Part shown: positions 43,221-50,439 of the stretch, piece by piece
Position numbering within the stretch: position 1 is the first letter of the stretch
Layout: each line of letters starts with the position of its first letter
Assembly (NCBI GenBank): GCA_964500445.1
Contig: CAZCOG010000034.1
Coordinates: 8,848 to 72,847, forward strand
Origin: Persicitalea sp964500445
GTDB lineage: Bacteria > Bacteroidota > Bacteroidia > Cytophagales > Spirosomataceae
Length of the DNA: 64,000 nucleotides
Reading direction: 5' to 3'
Notes under the pieces: model-generated
What the model was told of the DNA's origin: nothing
What the model saw: only the letters and a program-made list of their open reading frames with translations
The model's database searches: none
Translations under genes and position numbers: made by a program

Positions 43221-43265
43221 AAAAAAAGCCTCCCGGAGCAGGACAAACGTCCTGCTCCGGGAGGC
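43221..43265 (-). terminator. Strong intrinsic terminator downstream of greA
   Basis: GCCTCCCGGAGCAGGAC (43228-43244) and GTCCTGCTCCGGGAGGC (43249-43265) pair perfectly over 17 bp with a 4-nt loop. On the minus strand the stem is followed by seven T (43227-43221). It lies about 140 nt after the greA stop codon, so greA carries a long 3' tail, or a further short transcript ends here. Confidence 0.9.
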
Positions 43266-43406
43266 CTTGAATTAGAATCTGTATAGTTCAGACCGAAAAG
43301 TAAAGATCTAGTTACTCTTTTTTACGGCAAAAGAAGGAAGCAAAATAGCTTGGTTAATAATCGATAACATGTTTTTTGGTTACTTATTACCATTCTAAAT
43401 AGCCTC

Positions 43407-43883
43407 TTATCCACGGCTTATATCCACTACTTCGAACTCCACCGTACCCGCCGGAATCTTTATTTCGACTACTTCGCCCACCTTTTTGCCCAGTAGACCT
43501 TTACCGATGGGCGACCCGACGGATATTTTGCCGGCTTTCAGGTCGGCTTCTTCTTCTGAAACCAGCGTATAGCTCATCTCGGCACCGTTTTTCTTATTTT
43601 TTATTTTAACGGTGGACAACACCGCCACCATCGACGTGTCGATGGAAGATTCGTCGAGGATGCGGGCGGTGGACAGAATCTCTTCTAATTTTGCGATTTT
43701 CATTTCGTGCAGTCCCTGAGCATCTTTAGCAGCGTCGTACTCCGCGTTTTCGCTCAGGTCGCCCTTGTCACGGGCTTCGGCGATTTGATGGGCGATGTGA
43801 GTGCGGCCCTTGGTCTTCATTTCGTTCAGCTCAGCCTTCAAGCGATTCAGGCCCTCTTCGGTGTAGTATGATACCTTTGCCAT
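43407..43883 (-). CDS. greA: Transcription elongation factor GreA
   Basis: GreA binds RNA polymerase and stimulates cleavage of backtracked RNA. The 158-residue protein has the coiled-coil N-terminal domain (YYTEEGLNRLKAELNEMKTKG, AEARDKGDLSENAEYDAAKDAQG with the tip residues Asp and Glu in GDLSENAEYD) and a C-terminal FKBP-like domain (VGSPIGKGLLGKKVGEVVEIKIP). The length and both domains are normal. The upstream leader holds two tandem terminators and promoters on the same strand, so GreA expression may be attenuated. ATG start (CAT at 43881-43883). Confidence 0.96.
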   Translation of the reverse strand: MAKVSYYTEEGLNRLKAELNEMKTKGRTHIAHQIAEARDKGDLSENAEYDAAKDAQGLHEMKIAKLEEILSTARILDESSIDTSMVAVLSTVKIKNKKNGAEMSYTLVSEEEADLKAGKISVGSPIGKGLLGKKVGEVVEIKIPAGTVEFEVVDISRG

Positions 43884-43910
43884 GTGTCAGATATACGTTT
43901 TAATTTTGTA

Positions 43911-43944
43911 CAAAAAAATAGTTGTTCTCAGGGTGTTATAACAA
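43911..43944 (-). promoter_or_regulatory. Possible proximal greA promoter
   Basis: On the minus strand TTG (43942-43944) and a TA...TTTG element (TATTTTTTTG, 43911-43920, with two extra T in the gap) are separated by 21 bp. It lies after both leader terminators, so greA could be expressed independently of them. The -7 box does not fit the consensus exactly. Confidence 0.3.
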
Positions 43945-43968
43945 AAAAGAACGGCGCGCCGACCGTTC
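43943..43968 (-). terminator. Second leader terminator upstream of greA
   Basis: On the minus strand GAACGG (43968-43963) pairs with CCGTTC (43954-43949) around an 8-nt GC-rich loop, followed by six T (43948-43943). The inner GGCGCGCC is itself palindromic. Confidence 0.8.
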
Positions 43969-43978
43969 AAGGGAGAAT

Positions 43979-44001
43979 AAAAAATCACTCACGGGAGTGA
44001 T
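43979..44001 (-). terminator. First leader terminator upstream of greA
   Basis: On the minus strand ATCACTC (44001-43995) pairs with GAGTGAT (43990-43984) around CCGT, followed by a T-run (43984-43979). An RNA from the promoter at 44066-44096 ending here would be about 80 nt long. Confidence 0.8.
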
Positions 44002-44058
44002 CGTCAAGTCGCCTGAGTCGGGATGCCGTATCGGAAAATTTGCTGCATAGTCCAATCT
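43979..44058 (-). ncRNA. Candidate small RNA / terminated greA leader
   Basis: The segment lies between an exact-consensus promoter (TSS about 44058) and a tandem pair of terminators on the same strand, without an open reading frame. Its message would be about 80 nt (first terminator) or about 115 nt (second). In E. coli the greA leader yields short terminated RNAs (GraL); the same arrangement here is inferred from position and structure only. Confidence 0.5.
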
Positions 44059-44065
44059 TGGACGA

Positions 44066-44096
44066 CAAATTTAACAATATTTGCAAAGCCCACCAA
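44066..44096 (-). promoter_or_regulatory. Promoter of the greA leader transcript
   Basis: On the minus strand TTG (44096-44094) and TAAATTTG (44073-44066) are separated by exactly 20 bp; both boxes are exact consensus. It points to the tandem terminators and greA. It is the best-matching promoter in this region, and no gene begins directly after it. Confidence 0.7.
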
Positions 44097-44181
44097 TAGG
44101 AGTTGGAAAATCGTTAGTAGTTAGGGGTACCTGGTACGCCATTCGTTATCTGATTTTCACTCACAACTATATATTCAATAA

Positions 44182-44805
44182 ATGCGCTTCATACGCCTCC
44201 TTATTCAGCTATTTGTCATTTTTCTGCTCATTGCCGGAGTCATTTCACTTTGGGAGAACTGGCGAACGGGAGATTGGCTACCCAACTGGTTTTCACAGAA
44301 AAATAAACTCGAAAATACCCAGACGGTGGTTTTGCAGGAAATCACCTCGCTCGGTAAGCTGGAACTGGTGCGCTACAATTTCAAGGATATCGTGGAGCAG
44401 CAAATCACAAAGCTTTGGCTACCCGATGCCAAAGCGGTACTCATTGTACAGGGTGAGGCCGTCGGCTGCGTGGATCTCACCCAAATGGACATTGCCGATA
44501 TTGAAGCCGGACAAGACACGCTCGTAATACATCTGCCCGAGCCGGAGCTCTGCTTTTTCAAAATAGACCACGACCGCTCCAAGGTGTATAATACCGAATA
44601 TGCCTTCATGGAGGAGGCTCAGCTCGTACAGGAAGGCTACAAGCAGGCAGAACGGCAGATTCGTCAGTCGGCCCTTGACATGGGGATTCTGGAACAAACG
44701 AGAGAAAATGCCCGCAAAATGCTGACACCCATTTTGGAAAGGACATCGGGAAAAAAAGTAGTACTGCTGTTCCCCATGCAGGCAGAGTTGCCAAAGTTGA
44801 GGTGA
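44182..44805 (+). CDS. DUF4230-family membrane-anchored protein
   Basis: A 207-residue protein with one N-terminal transmembrane helix (about residues 4-22, FIRLLIQLFVIFLLIAGVIS) and a soluble domain matching DUF4230: VVLQEITSLGKLELVRYNF, VLIVQGEAVGCVDLTQMD, VIHLPEPELCFFKIDHDRSKV, and a C-terminal helical stretch QAERQIRQSALDMGILEQT. The N-terminal helix makes it a periplasm-facing protein. The function of this family is unknown. ATG start. It is divergent from the greA leader and convergent with eutC. Confidence 0.85.
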   Translation: MRFIRLLIQLFVIFLLIAGVISLWENWRTGDWLPNWFSQKNKLENTQTVVLQEITSLGKLELVRYNFKDIVEQQITKLWLPDAKAVLIVQGEAVGCVDLTQMDIADIEAGQDTLVIHLPEPELCFFKIDHDRSKVYNTEYAFMEEAQLVQEGYKQAERQIRQSALDMGILEQTRENARKMLTPILERTSGKKVVLLFPMQAELPKLR

Positions 44806-44860
44806 TTTAAGGAAGAGGATAGGCAAGAAAGAAAACGCTGGCGCCCTGGTACTTTCCCCC

Positions 44861-45625
44861 TCAACCTTTCATTTCTTTTCTGGCTCCAAACAAATCCTTC
44901 AATCCCACGCCACTGAGTTGCTGGCGTTTCATTTCCTGCAATAAGTAGAATATTTTTTCGGCGGCCAATTCATAACCAAAGCCATCGGGCCGAATGTTTG
45001 AGACGCAGTTGCGACGCTCGTCGGTCAGTCCGGGGCCTGGGCGATGCGTCAGGTAGGCTCCCAGGCTGTGGGGCGACGTTAAGCCCGGACGCTCACCGAT
45101 CAGGATGAGCGAAATCTCGGAGCGTAACCCCTCTCCTATTTCGTCGGCGATAGCCACGCGGCCCTGTTCCACCAACGCTACCGTAGCAAGTTGCCAGCGG
45201 GCCGCATGGATTTTGGCCAACAGTAGTTTCACGACTTCTCCCGCATGGGTGTTCACCGCCACAGCGGAAAGCCCATCGGCGATAACGATGCAGAGATGGT
45301 TCTCCGGTTGATCGAGCTTTTGAATGGCCAGGCGGGAATCCTGGTTTAGCTTACGACCGTAATCGGGACGGAGCAGGTATTCGCGTCGATCTGCCGCCTG
45401 ACTCTGCAACCGCACCGATGACACGCCCAACTTGGTCAGTTGGCTCTCCAGATTCGCCCAATCAAAATGCGAATAGACCGCATCGCGGGCACGGGCGTGG
45501 TCGAGGTTAAAATCCAGCAGCCGTGCTGTGGGCAGACTATGGCCCGTTCGCCCTATCGCTACGCGGGCAGGGGTGTAGTTGCGGAGCTGTGGCAGGTTCT
45601 CTTCGGATTGTTCCAAAACGTTCAA
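44861..45625 (-). CDS. eutC: Ethanolamine ammonia-lyase small subunit, distant from eutB
   Basis: EutC is the small subunit of coenzyme B12-dependent ethanolamine ammonia-lyase, which converts ethanolamine to acetaldehyde and ammonia. The 254-residue protein contains PARVAIGRTGHSLPTARLLDF, HARARDAVYSHFD, CIVIADGLSAVAVNTHAGEV, LILIGERPGLTSPHSLGAYLTHRPGPG, and DERRNCVSNIRPDGFGYELAAEKI, all family-conserved. It is complete. The large subunit gene eutB is at 59739-61094 on the same strand, about 14.1 kb away, rather than beside it. The start is a TTG at 45625; an ATG nearby is out of frame, so the exact start is uncertain. No microcompartment genes were seen. Confidence 0.93.
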   Translation of the reverse strand: MNVLEQSEENLPQLRNYTPARVAIGRTGHSLPTARLLDFNLDHARARDAVYSHFDWANLESQLTKLGVSSVRLQSQAADRREYLLRPDYGRKLNQDSRLAIQKLDQPENHLCIVIADGLSAVAVNTHAGEVVKLLLAKIHAARWQLATVALVEQGRVAIADEIGEGLRSEISLILIGERPGLTSPHSLGAYLTHRPGPGLTDERRNCVSNIRPDGFGYELAAEKIFYLLQEMKRQQLSGVGLKDLFGARKEMKG

Positions 45626-45765
45626 ACGAGTTTTTTTCTATCTCATAGAAAGCGCTAGAAGCCCGTAATTTACAATATAAATTTTCTACCATCTAGCCTT
45701 GTCAACACCGTTAGCCAGATTTTACAAAAGTTCGGTCAATGCAATCATCATTGGTGTAGTCGAGC

Positions 45766-46335
45766 TTATTGAGGTTTGTAGCAAAGTACTACAATGCCGC
45801 AATCGAACGATTGAACTCTTACCAACGTCAGGTTTAGACTTTTACCTAAATCACCAAAGATACGCATGCCGTTGCCCAAAGCGGCCGGATTGACAAACAA
45901 GTGGTACTCGTCGATCAGCCCTTCTTTAATGAGTGACGAAACAAAACCGGCTCCTCCGTATACGATGATGTCATTGCCGTCCTGATTTTTAAGCAGGTCG
46001 ACTTCGTCGACGATATCCCCTTTTGCCAGGGTTGTATTTTCCCAGGATGATTTTTCCAGGGTTTTCGTAAAAACCACTTTGGGTTTATCCACCATTTTTT
46101 GGGCAAAGGGAAATTCCTGGCTTTCGGGCTGATTTTTTACCACATCAGTCCAGTAGTTCACAAAACCTTCTGTCATTTTTCTGCCTAGCAGAATGGTGTC
46201 AGAGCTATCAGTAAGCGCGTTGACGTACGATTCGAGGTCCTTATCCCATTCCCAAACCGTCCAATCCATTTCGCCGTTCGGTCCGGCCACGTAGCCGTCC
46301 ACGGACAGCTGTACCTGCAATTTTAACTTTCTCAT
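45766..46335 (-). CDS. Dihydrofolate reductase / RibD C-terminal-like protein
   Basis: A 189-residue RibD-C/DHFR-like protein: LKLQVQLSVDGYVAGPNGEMDW at the N-terminus, DTILLGRKMTEGFVNYW, and IIVYGGAGFVSSLIKEGLIDEYHLFVNPAALGNG, the NADPH-binding and structural core. Such stand-alone proteins are reductases of unknown substrate, not true folate enzymes. It is the most downstream gene of a leftward run of small cytosolic genes that begins at 49124. ATG start. Confidence 0.9.
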   Translation of the reverse strand: MRKLKLQVQLSVDGYVAGPNGEMDWTVWEWDKDLESYVNALTDSSDTILLGRKMTEGFVNYWTDVVKNQPESQEFPFAQKMVDKPKVVFTKTLEKSSWENTTLAKGDIVDEVDLLKNQDGNDIIVYGGAGFVSSLIKEGLIDEYHLFVNPAALGNGMRIFGDLGKSLNLTLVRVQSFDCGIVVLCYKPQ

Positions 46336-46373
46336 TCTTTTTGAATTTTCAAATCATATTGTTCTTCCCCTGT

Positions 46374-46820
46374 TTACTGCCCGCCTTCTTCGGCCAGCTC
46401 TTTCACTTTTTCCAATGCTTTCGGCCAGGTTTCCAGAAAGTCGTCCAAGTGGTCTTCCGCAATATCCATTTCTACGACCAGTTCGGTCTTTCCATCCACG
46501 GTTTTTAGTGTATAATTCTCTTTGGCCCCTGCCCACTCCTTTGCGGCGTCGCTTTCCGTATCTTCTTCGCCATCGCTCACAAATCCCAAGTGTTCAAAGG
46601 ACATGAATTCGGGAGAGCGACTGACGGAAATCTTGCTTAGCATCCCATCTCCTTCCGGGGACAGAAACAGTACTTTGCTGCCTTCCTGCCAGTCAGTTTC
46701 AGCCCGGGAGCCTTCGCTGAAAACGGCCGTCCAGGCGGGGTAGGTAGTTTCGCCCCAAAGTACCTCCCATACCTTTTCGCGTGGTGCTTCGATTGTGGTT
46801 TTGAATGTGCTGCGTTTCAT
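46374..46820 (-). CDS. SRPBCC (AHSA1-type) domain protein
   Basis: A 148-residue START-like/SRPBCC fold protein: STFKTTIEAPREKVWEVLWG begins strand 1 and helix 1, TYPAWTAVFSEGSRAETDWQEGSKVLFL follows, and the C-terminal helix contains DDFLETWPKALEKVKELAEE, which closes the hydrophobic pocket. Members bind hydrophobic ligands or act in stress responses; the ligand is unknown. Part of the small-gene run. Confidence 0.88.
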   Translation of the reverse strand: MKRSTFKTTIEAPREKVWEVLWGETTYPAWTAVFSEGSRAETDWQEGSKVLFLSPEGDGMLSKISVSRSPEFMSFEHLGFVSDGEEDTESDAAKEWAGAKENYTLKTVDGKTELVVEMDIAEDHLDDFLETWPKALEKVKELAEEGGQ

Positions 46821-46838
46821 GATTTTATCATTTAAAGG

Positions 46839-47207
46839 TTAAGTATTTTTTTGCGAATTCTGGTGCATTCGAAATTTCACGATTCGGCGAATTAAATCCA
46901 GCGGCAATGGCTCGTCCAGCGGAAATTGTACCGAACCTTTTCCCGTTTTATAGGCTGAAAGCTCTTCTTTAAAAGTTTCCGATCCTACCGGAGCCGGATA
47001 AAATCCGATATGGTTTTTGAAAGCCGCAAAATACACCAGGCTTTTGCCGTTCAGTGCGAAAGTCGGTATGGCGTAGCTGATTTTTTCCGTTGCTTCCGGG
47101 ACAACTTTCCTGATTGTCTCGCGGATTTCTTCCAAAATCTGCTGCGTCACTTTCGGAAATCCGGCGATGTACTCGTCAATGTCTTTTGGTTTGTGAGTGC
47201 TGTTCAT
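46839..47207 (-). CDS. DUF1801 protein (iron-chaperone-like)
   Basis: A 122-residue DUF1801/YdhG-type protein: IDEYIAGFPKVTQQILEEIRE at the N-terminus, AISYAIPTF-like segment (KISYAIPTFALNGKSLVYFAAFKNHIGFYP) and DEPLPLDLIRRIVKFRM at the C-terminus. The family is related to frataxin-like iron-binding domains but its role is unproven. The start overlaps the stop of the DoxX gene by 4 bp, so the two are translationally coupled. Confidence 0.88.
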   Translation of the reverse strand: MNSTHKPKDIDEYIAGFPKVTQQILEEIRETIRKVVPEATEKISYAIPTFALNGKSLVYFAAFKNHIGFYPAPVGSETFKEELSAYKTGKGSVQFPLDEPLPLDLIRRIVKFRMHQNSQKNT

Positions 47208-47584
47208 ATCAGTGCAATGGAGGTTGAATTCAATTTATGGTAATAGTGGTAGGAAACTGCCAGTATTGCAAGAATGAAGAGGGGAAAGAACGACTGAGGA
47301 TCGGGCCCGTCAACGATAATATGACTGATGGCAGCGAAAACAAAGTCGAAGGCAAAGCCTGCATACACCCATTCTTTTATACGTCCCCGCACCTGCGGGA
47401 TGACCAAAGCCAGCGAACCCAACACCTTGAAAACTACCAGAGCAGTACCGAAGTATTCGGGATAACCCAGGTGGCGAATCCCCTCTTTGGCCAGTTCGGT
47501 TTGTGAAGTTAAGGCGGGCATTACTCCTTCGAACAGGAAGATAATGATTGTCGAAATCCAGAAAATAATTTTGTCTTTTTTCAT
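47204..47584 (-). CDS. DoxX-like membrane protein
   Basis: A 126-residue inner-membrane protein with four hydrophobic helices of the DoxX_2 type: FWISTIIIFLFEGVMPAL, HLGYPEYFGTALVVFKVLGSLALVIP, EWVYAGFAFDFVFAAISHI, and FFPLFILAILAVSYHYYH. Function is unknown; related proteins occur with small stress-response enzymes. The downstream DUF1801 start overlaps its stop. Confidence 0.9.
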   Translation of the reverse strand: MKKDKIIFWISTIIIFLFEGVMPALTSQTELAKEGIRHLGYPEYFGTALVVFKVLGSLALVIPQVRGRIKEWVYAGFAFDFVFAAISHIIVDGPDPQSFFPLFILAILAVSYHYYHKLNSTSIALI

Positions 47585-47589
47585 TTTGA

Positions 47590-47994
47590 TTACTCAATTA
47601 AACCTATCCATTCTGTTAGTGCTTCCCGTAAATCTGATGCTTTATTTTTCGCATCATTCAAATTATTTATCGTTATCAATCGCCGTCCATCCGTATAGTT
47701 GCCTTCCAGGATTCCGGTATGCTTTTTTATTATGGCACCCGTCGGCAAAACCAGTAGTACCTTATTTTGGCGAAGGTGCATTACCGCCATATCCCGTTTG
47801 TATTCTTTTGGATTGAAAGGTTTCATTTCTCCGGTGTAGAAAAAGCTGGGAGAATTCCATTTTATTTGCTCACCAATGGCTTGATTTGTATTCAGAATAA
47901 TTTTTCTGACCGCCTCCACCAGTTCGCCGAATTCAGGAGGTAGTTTTTGTATCAGTTCCGTGACACTTTTGGGATCATTGATATCTTTTTCCAT
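47590..47994 (-). CDS. Second DUF1801 protein
   Basis: A 134-residue DUF1801 domain protein: VTELIQKLPPEFGELVEAVRK, IGEQIKWNSPSFFYTG, KEYKRDMAVMHLRQNKVLLVLPTGA, and GRRLITINNLNDAKNK in the C-terminal half. It differs from the other DUF1801 protein in the same run and is probably an ancient paralogue. It starts 2 bp after the VOC-HhH gene stop. Confidence 0.85.
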   Translation of the reverse strand: MEKDINDPKSVTELIQKLPPEFGELVEAVRKIILNTNQAIGEQIKWNSPSFFYTGEMKPFNPKEYKRDMAVMHLRQNKVLLVLPTGAIIKKHTGILEGNYTDGRRLITINNLNDAKNKASDLREALTEWIGLIE

Positions 47995-47996
47995 AA

Positions 47997-48677
47997 TCAG
48001 ATTCTGAATGACAGGCCTTTATCTTCCAAAACAGCCCGGAGCTTCGGAATAGTACTTTGTCCCATGCCGTGAAGTTTCAATACCTCCGTTTCACTAAAAG
48101 CTGCAAGTTGTTCCAGAGTTGATATTCCTTCGTTCTCCAGCGCGCGTCTGGCGGGTGCAGCTAGTGCCGAAAGAAAATGATCGCCCGACTCAGAGGCTGC
48201 TACCAGCGTATCAATTTCTATCTTTTTCATTTTCAGCATCGATTCCATCACTCGTTTCGACTTCTGAGGATCGGGATCACTCAGCAATTCACCCAAAGCT
48301 CTGGGAATGATCTGCCACGACACGCCAAACTTGTCTTTCAGCCAGCCGCACTGGCCTTTCTCGCCACCTTCGGAAAGTTTATCCCATAGCTCATCTACCT
48401 CGGCCTGCGTTTCGCAATGCACGAAGAGCGAAATACCCGGCGAAAAAGTAAAGTGTGGTCCGCCATTGAGCAACATAAAGCACTGACCTTCAATCTGAAT
48501 GGTAGCCGTCATCAGTTTTCCTCGGGACTCGGGCGCTTCACGGCCAAAGCGTCGGACATTCAATATTTTGGCTTTCTTAAAAACGGATACGTAAAGGTTC
48601 ATCGCTTCTTCGGCCTGGTCGTTGAAAGTCAGGAAGGGGGTAATTTTCTGTCCGGATTTTGTCTGATTGTTTTTCAT
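47997..48677 (-). CDS. VOC (PhnB-like) domain fused to a RNAP alpha-CTD-like helix-hairpin-helix domain
   Basis: A 226-residue protein. Residues about 10-130 are a PhnB/VOC-type domain: ITPFLTFNDQAEEAMNLYVSVF, CFMLLNGGPHFTFSPGISLFV, GWLKDKFGVSWQIIP. Residues about 165-226 are a helical module, LAAPARRALENEGISTLEQL then LKLHGMGQSTIPKLRAVLEDKGL, which matches the helix-hairpin-helix pattern of RNA polymerase alpha C-terminal domains. The fusion suggests DNA or protein binding added to a metal- or small-molecule-binding fold. The function is unknown. Sits mid-run, 27 bp after the next upstream VOC gene. Confidence 0.85.
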   Translation of the reverse strand: MKNNQTKSGQKITPFLTFNDQAEEAMNLYVSVFKKAKILNVRRFGREAPESRGKLMTATIQIEGQCFMLLNGGPHFTFSPGISLFVHCETQAEVDELWDKLSEGGEKGQCGWLKDKFGVSWQIIPRALGELLSDPDPQKSKRVMESMLKMKKIEIDTLVAASESGDHFLSALAAPARRALENEGISTLEQLAAFSETEVLKLHGMGQSTIPKLRAVLEDKGLSFRI

Positions 48678-48704
48678 AGTTTCGGGATAAGGAATAAGCG
48701 GATT

Positions 48705-49124
48705 TTACATTTGCGAACTTTCGGCGAAATGCAGCAGCCACTGATTGCCATACTGATCAGACAGGTCGCCGAACAATGCCCCCCAGAACGTATTCTCAAT
48801 GGGGTGCAGGGATTGTCCGCCCGTTGCCAGCCGGTCGTAGCAGCTCCGTAGTTCTGCCTCACTTTCGCAGTCGAGCATCATCGCAATACCGTTGCCCCGG
48901 TTCAATCCCTCATCGCTCACCATGTCGGAGGCCATGAGCGTCAAACTACCCCGCCTCAGACTGGCATGCAGAATGTGGTTTTTCATTTCCGTCGGTATCC
49001 GGTCAGCCATCGGAGAATCACCAATGGTCATGAGATTCAGTTCGCCGCCCAAGCAGGACTGGTAGAAAGTCATGGCTTCGCGACAGTTGCCGTTAAAAGT
49101 CAGATACGAGATGATTTTGGTCAT
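48705..49124 (-). CDS. VOC (PhnB-like) family protein
   Basis: A 139-residue VOC protein of the PhnB type: KIISYLTFNGNCREAMTFYQSCLGGEL, TLMASDMVSDEGLNRGNGIAMMLDCE, and WGALFGDLSDQYGNQWLLHFAE. Members are metal-dependent or metal-free small dimers with unclear substrates. The ATG at 49124 is used because a longer frame from 49202 has no conserved residues. First gene of the leftward run 49124-45766, opposite the AraC-type regulator. Confidence 0.9.
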   Translation of the reverse strand: MTKIISYLTFNGNCREAMTFYQSCLGGELNLMTIGDSPMADRIPTEMKNHILHASLRRGSLTLMASDMVSDEGLNRGNGIAMMLDCESEAELRSCYDRLATGGQSLHPIENTFWGALFGDLSDQYGNQWLLHFAESSQM

Positions 49125-49302
49125 GGTCCTTTGTTTTCGTTTGAAGACTACTTTGCAAATGTCTATCATATGTACCACTTCAATGCGGTGCAAAAACGAC
49201 ACTTTACCGGGTTGATCACGACAGCTTATTTAGGTACTTTTACGAAAAGTTCTCTCTCAACTACCCGAAACAATATTTTCATTCTTTTGCCCCTATCAAT
49301 CA

Positions 49303-50286
49303 ATGAAATCGGTTTCCATCCTCGTCCCTGAATCCGCCGTGCTGGAAGCGGTGGCTGACCCGCGCTATCTGTTTACAGCCGTAAACCAGTTCCTGCAAGC
49401 CAGTGGTAAGCCGCCGCTTTTCCGGGTGCAGCTAGTGGGCATGACCCGTGAAGTGAAGTACCAGAGTGGTATGTTCTCAGTGCATACCGACCAGTTGCTG
49501 CACGAAGTGCAAAAGACGGATTTGATTATCATTCCGGCTTTGTTTGGTGATATGAATAGCAGTATCCGACTGAACGAAGGCTTCGTTCCCTGGATCCTGC
49601 AGCAGTATGCTAATGGCGCGGAGGTTGCTTCCCTGTGCGTTGGCGCTTTCCTGCTCGCCTCCACGGGGCTGCTGAATGGCAAGCGCTGCTCTACGCACTG
49701 GGCCTTCGCCGGCGAGTTCCGGGAATTGTTTCCCGGCGTCGAGCTGGTGGATGGTAGTATCATTACCGAAGAGCACCGCCTGTATTCGAGCGGTGGGGCC
49801 AATTCGTACTGGAATCTGCTGCTGTACTTAGTCGAGAAATATACCGACCGCGACATGGCCATTCTGGCTTCCAAGTACTTCGCTATCGACATCGACCGCG
49901 ATAGTCAGTCTGCCTTCATGCTTTTCAAAGGACAGAAAGATCACAATGACAAGGAAGTGTTGAAAGCTCAGGAATTTATCGAGGAGAATTACAGTGAGAA
50001 AATCTCCGTAGATGATCTGGCGGATTTGGTGGCCGTAGGGCGCCGGACTTTCGAACGGCGGTTTCGCAAAGCCACCCATCATTCGGTGGTAGACTACATT
50101 CAGCGTGTGAAGATAGAGGCTGCCAAGCGTAGCTTCGAGACCAGCCGTAAGAATATCGGCGAAGTCATGTTCGATGTGGGCTATACGGACACCAAGGCCT
50201 TCCGGGAATTATTCAGGAAAATCACAGGCTTGACGCCTATCGAGTACCGGAATAAATACTATAAGGAAGCGATGGTTGCAGTGTAA
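49303..50286 (+). CDS. GlxA-type AraC-family transcriptional regulator
   Basis: A 327-residue regulator with an N-terminal DJ-1/PfpI-like (class I glutamine amidotransferase-like) domain (about 1-185: SILVPESAVLEAVADPRYLF, SLCVGAFLLASTGLLNGKRCSTHW with a Cys at the nucleophile elbow) and a C-terminal AraC double HTH (about 215-320: AQEFIEENYSEKISVDDLADLVAVGRRTFERRF, NIGEVMFDVGYTDTKAFRELFRK). Divergent from the small-gene run, which it probably controls. ATG start; no other start is near. Confidence 0.94.
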   Translation: MKSVSILVPESAVLEAVADPRYLFTAVNQFLQASGKPPLFRVQLVGMTREVKYQSGMFSVHTDQLLHEVQKTDLIIIPALFGDMNSSIRLNEGFVPWILQQYANGAEVASLCVGAFLLASTGLLNGKRCSTHWAFAGEFRELFPGVELVDGSIITEEHRLYSSGGANSYWNLLLYLVEKYTDRDMAILASKYFAIDIDRDSQSAFMLFKGQKDHNDKEVLKAQEFIEENYSEKISVDDLADLVAVGRRTFERRFRKATHHSVVDYIQRVKIEAAKRSFETSRKNIGEVMFDVGYTDTKAFRELFRKITGLTPIEYRNKYYKEAMVAV

Positions 50287-50385
50287 TTGCGGCGGTATAC
50301 TTTTATAAAAGCAGAAAATTGTTTTTGGAAGTACCTGAGAAAGACTCTTTTGGATTCTACTTACAGCAAGCCTGTTAAACTATCC

Positions 50386-50419
50386 AAAAAAAATGGCGAC
50401 CCATCGGGTCGCCGTTTTT
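50386..50419. terminator. Bidirectional terminator between the AraC-type gene and sucC
   Basis: GGCGACCC (50395-50402) pairs with GGGTCGCC (50406-50413) around ATC. Eight A precede it (50386-50393) and five T follow (50415-50419). It can therefore end transcription from both sides, the regulator (plus) and sucC (minus). Confidence 0.9.
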
Positions 50420-50439
50420 CATCCTCAATTATTAACTAT

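Larger units (their letters stand above)
42868..43406. other. Gene-free 539-bp region upstream of the tandem susCD operon
   Basis: No plausible gene. It is AT-rich except for the terminator of greA at 43221-43265. It contains the promoter candidate for the susC operon (42953-42985) and several TAnnTTTG-like matches on the plus strand (for example TATTTTTG near 43145) with no gene to serve. The 3' untranslated part of greA occupies 43266-43406. Confidence 0.7.

Noticed and set aside
43901..43908. Plus-strand TAATTTTG promoter box
   Set aside because: No -33 box at proper distance and no gene starts for about 270 nt; chance match in AT-rich sequence.
44861..45625. eutC as a pseudogene because it is far from eutB
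   Set aside because: All conserved segments are present without frameshift or stop; distance alone is not decay.
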